Positions 44,647-54,899 of a stretch of 64,000 nucleotides of DNA are shown here, one piece after another. The stretch covers positions 2,108,001-2,172,000 of the forward strand of contig JACONQ010000001.1 in NCBI GenBank assembly GCA_014281115.1, in the 5' to 3' direction. Numbering within the stretch: position 1 is the first letter of the stretch; each line of letters opens with the position of its first letter. The DNA comes from Laburnicola sp. R22_1. Its lineage: Eukaryota; Ascomycota; Dothideomycetes; Pleosporales; Didymosphaeriaceae. The translations under genes and the position numbers were made by a program. Below the pieces are notes generated by a model, which was given only the letters and a program-made list of their open reading frames with translations, searched no databases and was not told the origin of the DNA.

Positions 44647-46276
44647 ATGTCTTAATAACACGACGCGTTATTATCTAATTCAGAAGATATAATTAAGCTT
44701 GCCCTTTACGCCTATTAGAATAAGCAAATTTTAAGCCTATAACACGCTGCTATAGTATATAATATCCCAAAGTCTACACTAAGCAATTAAATTAATAGAA
44801 TTACCGCCTAAGTAGATATATAATTAGGCATGGCAAAGCTTACTATAACTAAAGAGCAGACGCTTATATAGTATATTCTATAACTAAAGAGCAGACGCTT
44901 ATATAGTATATTCTTAGGCTTAGCGCTTTATAAAGCGCGTATCTAAGCTTAAAATGGCTTTTAATTAAGCAAAGAACTAACAGAGAATATAATAGGAAGA
45001 TCTAGAGGTTATAAACGCGTGGTTTTAGCTAGTAGAGAATACAAAAGCCAAGTATAGAGTGCAGAATAAAGACATTTATAACTTTAATAAGAGAGGCTTC
45101 TAGATAGAAGTTATTGGCTTAATAAAGATTATAACTAGTTTAGAAAGACGTTTTTAACCTACGCTTATTTAGTTAGGTAACCATAAGTAGGTTATAGTAA
45201 TTTAGAGTATTTACGCTACTAGATATACTACTCTACCCTTTATTATCTATAAAGGGCAAGTCCACATCTTAGCGTGATATAAGGAGACTAGTATCTCCCG
45301 CGATTAGAAACTCTTAGTCTCTAAGACTGGCTAGACTAACAGCAAGCTTAGAGTTACGTAGTTAAAGCACTTTAACGCGTATATAAGGCCGGGCATAGTA
45401 GGGTTATAAAGGTTACTTATTCTAGACAGCTATAAGAGCCACCACTCCTAGGATTTTAAGAATTATTGCCTAGAACAGAAGATCCTAACACTCTATATGC
45501 TAGCACACTTATTTTATATTCTCTAGCCGCTTAATATAATCTATTTCGCGCCACTAAAGCTAAAGGACTTCTAGCGTGTGCGGGACTTAGCGCGCTAACG
45601 CGTCTTTTATATCGACAAAGAGGGCTTCCTACTAGCCTTTTGCAATGCGTTTTTTAATATATTTATACTAGAAAACTATAAGAAAGTCTTTAAGGCCTCT
45701 AGACTTGTTTCTTTAAATGTGTTAGTAGTAGTAGATTGCCTTAATGTGCGTATTCACACTCTACCTTAGGGTACCCCACTAGATACACTATGGCAAGCCA
45801 GGACTCTAAGCAATACCCTTAAGTTTAGATTCTAGTTAAAGCTCGTACGCGACTCTTTTATTTAGTCTCTACCTAATACTAAATTAAGCTACTTACAGCT
45901 TATAAAAAGTGCTAAACTTATACTCTACTATAGTGTACTTTAAGAGACCTATATTAAGGAACTTAAGAAGCAAATTAAAGTTCTAACAAAGCGAAAAACG
46001 CGTAAAAGAAAGCGTATTTAGAAAGGTAGAATGCTAGGCTTTGCTTAGAGAGCAGATTTAGGAGTAGAAAGCCCTTCTATTAGGGTAAAGTTATTAAAAA
46101 GGGCGCGAGGTAGTAGTAAAAAAAAGGCAGGTCCCTTAATATAACGCCGCTATAGGAGGTGCAAAGAGCCTAGGCACAACTTAAGGACCTGTTAGATAGA
46201 TAAAGAGTTAGAGAAGAAGTTAGATATTACCCTTTGCGGCTTATTTTTAGATAGTGTTAATAGTAAATTAGAGTGA
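44647..46276 (+). pseudogene. pogo/Fot-like transposase copy 2, deleted and RIP-mutated
   Basis: Starts and ends as copy 1 does (ATG at 44647, TGA at 46274). The internal deletion/duplication near 44840-44930 shifts the frame, and numerous RIP stops follow. DSYKSHHS and the zinc-knuckle region (RRCKEPRHNLRTC-like) are still readable. Confidence 0.8.
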
Positions 46277-46598
46277 TTTTATTATAGGTTACTATAAGGT
46301 TAAAAATAATAGGTTAACTTTATCTTACAATAGTACGTACTTAGTAACTAAAAATTAAATAAAGTACTACTTAAGATATAGTATGCTTTACTACGAATTA
46401 TAATAAGTATACTATATATTACCTATATATAGTATAGTAGATAATATATTATATATTATAGAAAGTCTTATTATAAGTTCGTATTGCTAAGAAAGACTTC
46501 TTAGCTTTGTGCGGCTACTATAGTCGCGTAAAGAGGCTACACAATATAAAAAGTAGATTAAATAGTAACTTAGTATATTGTAAGTTATAGTAGGTTAT

Positions 46599-46795
46599 TA
46601 TAAGAAATTACTCAAGGCATTAAAGGTTAAAATTAAGAAGTTAATTTTACTAAGATATCGAGGTGGCGTATAAAGACTGTTAACAGCTGCCTTATATACC
46701 CACACGTAGCCGAGGCGCTAATGCCTAATCGGGTAAGGTTCCGGGGCTCGGCGGAACCTTCCGCCGGGCGCGCCGCACCTCAGGAATCCCTAACA
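46599..46795. repeat. TRIM left LTR
   Basis: 197 bp. It differs from the right LTR at ten positions by my count, all of them transitions and mostly C to T or G to A in CpA/TpG context. Confidence 0.88.
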
Positions 46796-47092
46796 TCACC
46801 TCCCCCTTTAACAAGCTTCGTCCCAAAGCGTTAATTCCAATGTGGGCCTTTCGTGGCAGTCGCGCCATACCCATTCATACAAAATCGTGTGGGGCTCGAT
46901 GTGGGAGGTCGCAGATGTGGTGGATGCGTGAATCGCATTGCCTATCCTGGCAACATCGATCGTGCGGGTGTGCGGTCGCTTCGCAACGGCGGGGTGGTCG
47001 GATTTTGGCCCTGTCCTGGGCGCAGGGGCACCAAGCTGTTGTGCTTAGAGACCCTACAGCATGTCGCAGCTGATGCGCGGACCTCGATATAG

Positions 47093-47289
47093 TGTAAGGG
47101 ATCACTCAAGGCATCAAAGGTTGAAATTAAGAAGTTGATTTTACTAAGATATCGAGGTGGCATATAAAGACTGTTAACAGCTGCCTTATATACCCACACG
47201 TAGCCGAGGCGCTAATGCCTAATCGGGTAAGGTTCCGGGGCTCGGCGGAACCTTCCGCCGGGCGCGCCGCACCTTAGGAATCCCTAATA
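47093..47289. repeat. TRIM right LTR
   Basis: 197 bp, with less RIP damage than the left copy and the intact start TGTAAGGGATCACTC. Confidence 0.88.
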
Positions 47290-47552
47290 GTTATTATGAG
47301 TCACTATAAAGTAACGTTAGTAGTGTTCTATAATAAGTTATAAGGGACCTCGAAGTTGCTAAGAAAAACTATCCGGCGGACTAATCTGTCCGGGCTACTA
47401 ATAGAATATATTATTATTAATAACTTAATTAATAAGTATTAATCTAAGCTAGCTAAGTTAATTAAGTAAAATTATATTAATAGCTTATTTTTATAAAAAA
47501 ATTATTAGCTAGTAAGATCTTATAAGAGTACTATAGAAGTTATTATATTGTA

Positions 47553-47648
47553 TATAAGATAACTAGTAATTAGAATCTAAATATAAGATAACTAGTAATT
47601 AGAATCTAAATATAAGATAACTAGTAATTAGAATCTAAATATAAGATA
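47553..47648. repeat. 29-bp tandem repeat
   Basis: Just over three identical copies of a unit containing GATAACTAGTAATTAGAATC. Confidence 0.85.
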
Positions 47649-48932
47649 GTAGTAATACCTATATAAAGTAGGTACGTAGGCAGACTATATATATAGTCTT
47701 GCTTAGAACCTTACTTAAAACTAGACTAGTCCTAAAATAGTAATATCTAAGAATAATATAAGCAAGAGAGTCGCACCTTAGATTAGTAACACTACCCTCC
47801 CCTCTATAGCAGTAACTTTAGTGCTACTAGAATTCTTTTTAACTATATACTAATAGCTATATAACTATTACACTCTATTATAATCTATTATAGTCTATAA
47901 TAATTTATTACGCACTATTCCTAATTATTATAATTTTTATAGTAATTTATACTAAATTATTATAAATTCCTACTAAATTACTATAGATTTATTTTAATTT
48001 ATTAACGTCTATTAGGGTCGCGTTAGTAGCACTATTATTATTAGTACTATTATTATATAGGTTAGTACGCTTAACCTAGCTAAGAGAATTACTACTAGAA
48101 GAGTTCCTAAAGAGACTACTATCTATTACTAACTTAAGACCTATATTTATCTATCTCTAGGCATCTAGATAGGCGTTTGCAGCTAGAATAGTAATAAGAT
48201 ATATAATAATATTCTAGCATATAATAAGATTATTAAAGTTATATAGTATAGTAGGTTTTTTTAGGTTTTTAGTATAAAAACTAGTAATAAGCTAAGGGTA
48301 ATTAAGTAGATTATAGTAAGACTCCTAAGTAAAGTTATTAAATCTATTCTATATAACTTTATACTCTATAACGCTATAGTTAGGCGCATATAGGTCTTTT
48401 TTAACTTATTTAAGTAATAGGTAAGTACAGTTCTTATCTTATATTCCTCTTCTATACGTTTATTTAATAGTATATTATCCTTATTATATATATATCTAGT
48501 AAGTAGTTGTTTATTATATAGTTGCAATAGCTATAGGTAGAAAATATTATATAGTTAGCCTATCTCTTTAGGTAAGTTAAGATTCTACGCTATATTATTA
48601 ATAATACAAATAATATAAAAAGGTTTCCCATTCTTATAGTTAAGTAAAGAGCTAGGTTTTTTAGTCTTTAAGTTATGTGTGTCTAATATTACATTATTAC
48701 TAATTTTAAAATAAGGCGTAGGCGCGCGTTTTATATTAGTATACTTAGTCTATTTAGCTTACGCCTACTATAGGTTATTACGCAAGAAATTATATAGTTA
48801 GATAAAAGAGTTAATAAAGTTATCTGCGCGTTAATAGTCTATATAGATAGGTGCTATAAGTAGGCGCTTACTAGTAGTAGTATTTCTACTTACTAACTTA
48901 ATATTATATAACTATATAGGCTTAGTACTATT
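47649..48932. other. AT-rich RIP-degraded DNA, nothing recognised
   Basis: No coding frame or element ends identified. It is probably decayed transposon sequence. Confidence 0.45.
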
Positions 48933-49690
48933 TAGGCTAGCAAATAGGTATAGGTTAGGTTGGGGTTAGGTTTTCTTACGTAAGACCCTAACCCCAACCT
49001 AACCTCTACCCATAGATTTTGCGCTAGTAATAGGTATAGGTTAGGTTAGAGTTGCATAGGCCATAGGTTAGGTTAGAGTCGTATAGACTAGATTATATTA
49101 AATTTAACTAATTATAGATCTTATTAGCTATATATAATTTTTATAGTAAATTACTATAAAAAATGCCCTTATTATTATAGTAGCAATTATTATATTTACT
49201 TATTATAGTAAAAGTATAGCTTTAGTATTAAATATATATATTAAACCTAACTAAGCGCCTTACTATTTACTTAGTATCTATATACTTCTTATAGTACCTA
49301 TTTGCTAGCTATATATTCTTAGCCTATATAGTAACCTATTTTGTATAAATAGTGTTAATATTAGTATTTAGAGGTATTAGTATTTATTTTATAGTAGGAG
49401 TAGAGTGGTACAAAGAAATACCTTTAAATATTCTAACTAGAAAAGCCTCTATTACCTCTTAGAGAGTAGCTAGCGCAGTAGACTAGAAGTGCAGATATTT
49501 CTTATTATTATCTTATGCTATTTTCTTAATAAGGCAGCAGAATAGCCTTTTTCTAATAAGGAGCTTAATATTCTTTTAGGACTTTTTAATTTCCCTAAGT
49601 ATAATAGCTATATATTGTTAGAATATATATATAATAAATAGCTGTAATAATAATATACTACTTAGCTTCTAGTAGTGCTTTCTCTTTAGC
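48933..49690. repeat. Long direct repeat, copy 1 (pair with 63233-64000)
   Basis: Begins TAGGCTAGCAAATAGG and matches 63233 onward for at least 740 bp, to the end of the window, with mostly transition differences. The first 150 bp consist of telomere-like GGTTAGGTT motifs. The two copies bracket the minus-strand Gypsy pol, so they may be its LTRs, but TG/CA ends and a target duplication could not be defined. Confidence 0.7.
48953..49004. repeat. 52-bp near-palindrome of telomere-like repeats
   Basis: GGTTAGGTTGGGGTTAGG is followed by TCTTACGTAAGA (self-complementary) and the exact reverse complement CCTAACCCCAACCTAACC. This forms a hairpin-capable inverted repeat with 18-bp outer arms. The second copy near 63255 is partly destroyed by point changes. 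Confidence 0.85.
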
Positions 49691-51222
49691 GCAGTAGGCA
49701 GTATTTTGCGAGGCGCCTTTTACGTAGCCTTAGTAGCTAGTGGCTTCTTCTTTGTTACTTAAAATCTACTAGTAACTAGTTTAGAGTATTTACCTAGTCT
49801 AGTATATGCTATTATCTTAGAAATTAAGGTTGTATAGTAGTTAAGGCTGTAGAGTATTAAAAAAGTAGCTAAGAGGATAGTAAGGTAGAGTAGCTAAGTA
49901 GGCAACAAGATAAGTAAAGAAAATACGCTAGTGTTATTAGCGCCTTACTTATACGCATAGGCCCCTATAGTTACTTTTTATAATAATAATAATATTTTTA
50001 TTATCCCTATAATATTAACTATAGTTATTACATACTATTATCACACCCTATACTATAGTATCTATTAAGAAAAAGTCTCCTAACGTCCTAAAGGGCCTCC
50101 TAAGCAGCGGCGTATAGATACTAGCAAATTTTAAGCATAATAAGTAGGAGGGTCTTACTAAGATACCTAGTAATTACAGCCTTTTATTACACTATATACT
50201 AATATAAATAGGGCTTTATATCTAGAGATAAAGAGGTTAGCACTATTCTTTTATATTATAGATAAGATAGCTCTTAAAATGGTTATTCTACTAACTATAA
50301 AGTGCTATTTAAAAGTGCACTTAGTAATAGCGCCTATACTATTGCGTAGAGGTCTTATAATATACTCTATAGTGAAGAAAAAAAGGCACTAAACTCTACT
50401 GAATTAGCTAATTAAGCTGCATAATATTAGCTTAAAAGAAGCTTTATAATAATAAGGACTACTAACTACTATTTAAATTATAAAAGTATTAATAGCTTAC
50501 GCAAAAAGAAGAAATGCTTGTATAGTCCTACTTTAAAAATTAAAAAAGTAGTATATTATTATATTCTATTATTATATACTAGTTAATTAATAAGGAGTAG
50601 GCAACTAGTTAAAGGTAAAACTAATAGCTATGTATAAAAACTAAGATAAGATTAAGAATAAAGTTAATCTAAGGGTCTACTAAGCAGTCCTAGCTAAGTG
50701 TGGGATTGCTACTAGTAAAAGAAAAGGCTCTTCTACACTACAAAGTTGCATAAATAAAAATCTTTAATTATAGTAGTATATAAAAAAAGCTCTTATGTAA
50801 TATATATAAAGTAGGCCTAAGAAAGCTTAAGGATAATAGTTTTAAGAGTAAGACTAATAAGAAAGAGTAGGAGAACTTCCGCAATAGTATAGGCAATATA
50901 GGTCTAACTACTAAGAAGCTAGTAATAGTTACAAATAAGGAATAGTTATAAGTTTATTACACTTATTTATTACACACCTTTACTAATAATTATTAGTTGC
51001 TATAAGTCTAGTCCTTCTACTAACCTTATTAACTATAGTAAGAATAGTATACTTAATAGCAACAAGGCGTATATTAAGGAGAATAATAATAAAGAGTGTA
51101 AAGAGAAAATTAAGGATAATAGAAAGGAGCTTAAGGATTATTTCTAGGAGCTGCTAGATAGGTACAACTCTAATATTATAGATAAGGATATAGACTTTAA
51201 GAATTTCTTAGACTTTAGGAGC
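49691..51222. other. AT-rich RIP-degraded DNA
   Basis: No protein family recognised. Lysine/asparagine-rich broken frames occur around 50840-51222, leading into the tandem array that follows. Confidence 0.4.
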
Positions 51223-51345
51223 TTAGGTACTAAAGGGGGTTTAGATAATAAAAGAGACTTAGGTGCTAAAGGGGTTTTAGATAATAAGGGGGTTTTAGAC
51301 AATAAGAAGGGCTTAGGTGCTAAGGGAGTTTTAGATAATAATTAG
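51223..51345 (+). repeat. In-frame tandem repeat in a decayed ORF
   Basis: Four imperfect copies of a unit encoding LGAKGVLDNK lie at the end of a frame that stays open to the TAG at 51343. The frame upstream is charged and contains at least one RIP-type stop. Function unknown. Confidence 0.55.
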
Positions 51346-52920
51346 CGCATAAAATAAGATAAGCTAGAGTTATAGTTTCACCATAGCTAATTATTATAGC
51401 TAATAATTATATACTAGTTGCTAAGAATATCGCCTATAATAGTATAGTAATAAGCTAATTACTATCTAAAACTAACTCTGTAATAAAGGGCTATATACTA
51501 GTCTAGATCTAAAACTAACTTATTATTAGCATACTATACGCTACACACTATTTCTAGCTAACCTTAATATTAGTTAAATACTACTATAGTTAATATTATA
51601 GAATTTAGTTTATCCTATTTTATTCTTAAACTACTATTCTCTTAAACAACTATTTAACTAGTTATTATATCTTTTTATTATACTAATATCCTTAAGTACT
51701 ATATTAAGTACTACACCTATTCTAGAAATTAACATACAGCCCTATATTAATAAACTAGTTACTCTACTACGAGATACTCTCCTTAAATACAGAATTCTAG
51801 CCCTATAGACTAATAGATTAGAAAGTAGAATAATTTGTCTTATTTAACATTCCTCTTTAAACTTTTAAAAGTTAGAAATTGAGAAAAGGATATTCGCTAT
51901 ATAAGGCGCGTAGTAGTCTAATACTTAATAGGCTAAAGATAAACAAACCTATAACCTACACTAAAATTCTTACTTTTGTATAGATATTATTTAGACTATA
52001 TTATAGAAGGGCGTAAAGTATCCCTCTAGTTATCTATATATATTCTATCTTAACTGCGGCTATACACTATAACACCTAAGCGTTAACTCTACTAGTACCT
52101 AGTAAATTAATACTAAGCACCTTATTAACTATATAAGATTCTAAGTATATATATAGCAGAATAAGCTATTAATAAAAGGACTTTTACTTCTTAGTATAAA
52201 AAAGAGTAGATAGCTATTTTATATTCTATATACTCTCTATAGATGTTTAAAACTAAACTTATATAGGTAGTAAATAATAATAACTAGTCTTTCTAAATAG
52301 TAGAGCAACAATCCTTTTAACGCTTTCTCTATTGTGTTAGACCTAACACTATAATAACTAGCTAATATAAGTTCTACTAGATATTCCTAAATAAATTTAA
52401 CACTACTAAGGCAGCTATCCTTAGTAATATTAGTAGGGCAACTAAACTCTCTATCTTACTTAACGCGTAGTCTGCAGCTAATTATCTTAGCTTTCTAGCT
52501 ATTAATAGTTACTATATTAATAACGCTTAGTAGCTTAAAGAGAAGCTGCTTAACTTTATACTAATACGTAGTAGCTATACTAGAGTATTAATAGTATTAA
52601 AGGTACTATAGGTCCTTGAGGACACAAAAACTACGTAGAAGCTTCTAGTAATTATATATAATAATACTAGCAATAATAGCACCCTAGCTTAAAGCGTCTA
52701 GTATAAACTATTAGAGGAGAATATTACCTAAAACTAAAAAGAGAATATAATGCTATATCTTACTTATATTATTAACCTTATAGTTTAAGATATTATTTAT
52801 TACCTTAAGTTGTTATCGTCTATTAATCTTAACTCTAGAGAGATGCTATAGCAGCAACATATAAATAATATTCAGACGTAGATATTTGTCCCAAATTCCA
52901 TTTGTAAGGTACGTTAGCTA

Positions 52921-53033
52921 TTATTATAGAAAGTTATTATAGAAAGTTATTATAGAAAGTTATTATAGAAAGTTGTTATAGAAAGTTATTATAGAAAGTT
53001 ATTATAGAAAGTTATTATAGAAAGTTATTATAG
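52921..53033. repeat. 13-bp tandem repeat
   Basis: Nearly nine copies of AGTTATTATAGAA, with one TTG variant. It lies just upstream of the readable hAT transposase. Confidence 0.9.
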
Positions 53034-53216
53034 ACTAACTAGCGCGCAGCTCTATGCTCTTTACATTGTAATTAACTAGTTACTATAGTAATTTAAGCGA
53101 TTTCTTGCAGCATAGAGCGACACACTGCTAAAGAAGCAATTGTCTATAATTTAAGATATCTAAATAAGATAGAACTCTATATATAATATATGTAAGCGCG
53201 CACTAAAGCTTTAGGC

Positions 53217-54350
53217 AAATATTAATATATAGCTAGAGAAGGAGATTGCAATAAAGATAACTAGAAGATTAAACGCTTCTACTTATAGCGACACTATAGA
53301 GGTAGACTTTAAAGACCTTAAGAAACTTTAACTATTAGCCCTAGAATAGTTATATTTTAAGTTAATTACCTCTATACTCTAAAGGTTTAAGGAGGCTATA
53401 AACTTCCTAAGTAAGAACTAGAAACCCTAAGTCCTATATATCTAGCTTATATATAACTAGCTCTTTAATTTCCTAGATAAGATAAATAATAAGCTTATTA
53501 AAGAGTTAAATAATACTAGATGGCTAGAAGCTATACAGGCTATAGCTAAAATAGGATAAGAGAAGTTGCGCAAGTATTACTAAAGGATAGGTAGAAAGAA
53601 GAGTTTCTTATTTAACTATATAATAATATTAGATTCTTTATAAAAGCTTATAGTGTATAAGGTATTATAATTATAACTATTTATTATATTTATATGCTAA
53701 TAGTTGTATAGAATAAAATATAGAAGACCTAGGATTAGTATATATACTACTAATAGTTTCTAGAGTATCTTAATTACTATAATAACCTAATAGCTAGGGA
53801 CCCTACTCTAGTTTTAAATACTAACCTAAGATAGTTACAAGGTAGTAAATAGTTTTAAAAGCCTTCTTTACTATCTAGTTTATAGTCTAGTAGCCTCTCT
53901 ACCTCTAGCTAAAGTTTAGCTACGCTAGATATTAATTACAACTTAGGCCTAACTTAGATAGAAGGAGAAATGTACCTAAGTACTCCTATAGTTAAAAAAG
54001 GTAATAGATTTAATATACTAGTATAGTAGAAAGTTTATTAAATATCTTACTTCTAACTTATATAGATTATAAAAAATATCCTAATAGTGTAGATTTTATA
54101 AGTAGTTGTTAAGCGCGTCTTTAACACTAGTAAAAATATAATTAGAAATTAAAGACATAATCTTACTACTTAAACAATTTAAAAGGTTATAATAGTTAAG
54201 TTTATGATTTTTTTTTTGCGACTAAGGGGTTTCTAATAAAAATATTACAATAATAGCAAATATTCCTCCTACTATTGTATGCACAGAAAAGCGTTTTAAG
54301 ATGTTAATAAAAAGGAGTTAGGTTAAGTTTATAATAGCTAATAAATAATC
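53217..54350 (+). pseudogene. hAT-superfamily transposase remnant
   Basis: With RIP stops ignored, the frame shows hAT features: RFKEAINFLSKN, then LFNFLDKINNKLIKEL, IAKIGQEKLRKYYQRIGRKK (Gln restored only for recognition) and FNYIIILDSL. Near 54100-54200 comes the C-terminal dimerisation block VKRVFNTSKNIIRN, then HNLTT, which corresponds to the VERVFS-S-R--RN-L motif of hATC domains. The last part is interrupted by a family A insertion at 54206-54321. Terminal repeats and the N-terminal zinc finger were not found. Confidence 0.7.
54206..54321 (-). mobile_element. Short A-tailed repeat, family A (copy f, 5'-truncated)
   Basis: A 116-bp segment flanked by the perfect 11-bp duplication GTTAAGTTTAT (54195-54205 and 54322-54332). 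It starts with a run of ten T then GCGACTAAGG. It is inserted in the C-terminal part of the hAT remnant. Confidence 0.8.
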
Positions 54351-54714
54351 TATAAAGTTATTAGATTCTAATATAGAATAGAACAATTTAGGGAACATAG
54401 CACTATTAGATAAGAGGGATAATTTATATAATCTACTAGCTAATAAGAAGACTATTAAAACTATACAAAGTTCTAAGGTTTTAGATAGCAAGCTACTAAC
54501 TCCTTTCTACTAGGGGTAGCCACTAAAAAAGTAGTTAAGGCCTTAGCGCTACTATAGCGTTATTAATAATAAGACGTAATAAATATACATATTTATAGCA
54601 AAATAGCGTTAATTTTACTTTTACTTAGATTTTTTTTCTTATACACCTTTAGAGAGTAACTAAAGTTACTAATTGTATTACTATTAATTTTCTATAATAT
54701 AAGTTACACAATTC

Positions 54715-54890
54715 TAATAGGTACCTTAACTTAATCTATACTTAGGAGTCTCTGTAATCTAACCTAACCTATACCTAGGGTCTATGCGACCTAATCTAAC
54801 CTATACCTAGAGTCTATACAACCTTAACCTAACCTATACCTAGGGTCTTTGCGACCCCAACCTAATCCTATATCTAAGCTAGGTACCCCA
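54715..54890. repeat. Telomere-like 32-bp tandem repeat
   Basis: Three to four diverged copies of a unit containing AACCTAACCTATACCTAGGG and TCTATGCGACC. The same motif in the opposite orientation opens the long direct repeats at 48933 and 63233. Confidence 0.75.
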
Positions 54891-54899
54891 AACCTATTT

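Larger units (their letters stand above)
46599..47289. mobile_element. TRIM-like LTR retroelement (691 bp) inside pogo copy 2
   Basis: Two 197-bp direct repeats (46599-46795, 47093-47289) flank a 297-bp GC-rich interior. They start TGTAAGGGAT (TATAAGAAAT in the left copy) and end ATCCCTAACA (ATCCCTAATA in the right copy). GTTAT stands immediately outside both ends (46594-46598 and 47290-47294), and the uninterrupted copy of the host element at 14021-16242 has this GTTAT only once. It has no pol. I could not identify a tRNA primer site directly after the left repeat or a polypurine tract before the right one. The GC-rich state shows it arrived after most of the RIP on its host. Confidence 0.88.
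44563..47413 (+). mobile_element. pogo/Fot-like transposon, copy 2 (interrupted by an LTR element)
   Basis: Same family as 14021-16242, with matching terminal inverted repeats at both ends (ATATTCTATTAGTAGCC... and its reverse complement to about 47413). Relative to copy 1 it lacks about 130 bp of the transposase near 44890, where a 40-bp segment is tandemly duplicated instead. It carries a 691-bp insertion (46599-47289) after the transposase frame. Confidence 0.87.

Noticed and set aside
46840..47073. Open frames of about 77 codons in the TRIM interior
   Set aside because: Cys/Trp/Arg-rich translations in several frames, as expected of GC-rich non-coding DNA. No gag or pol motif.
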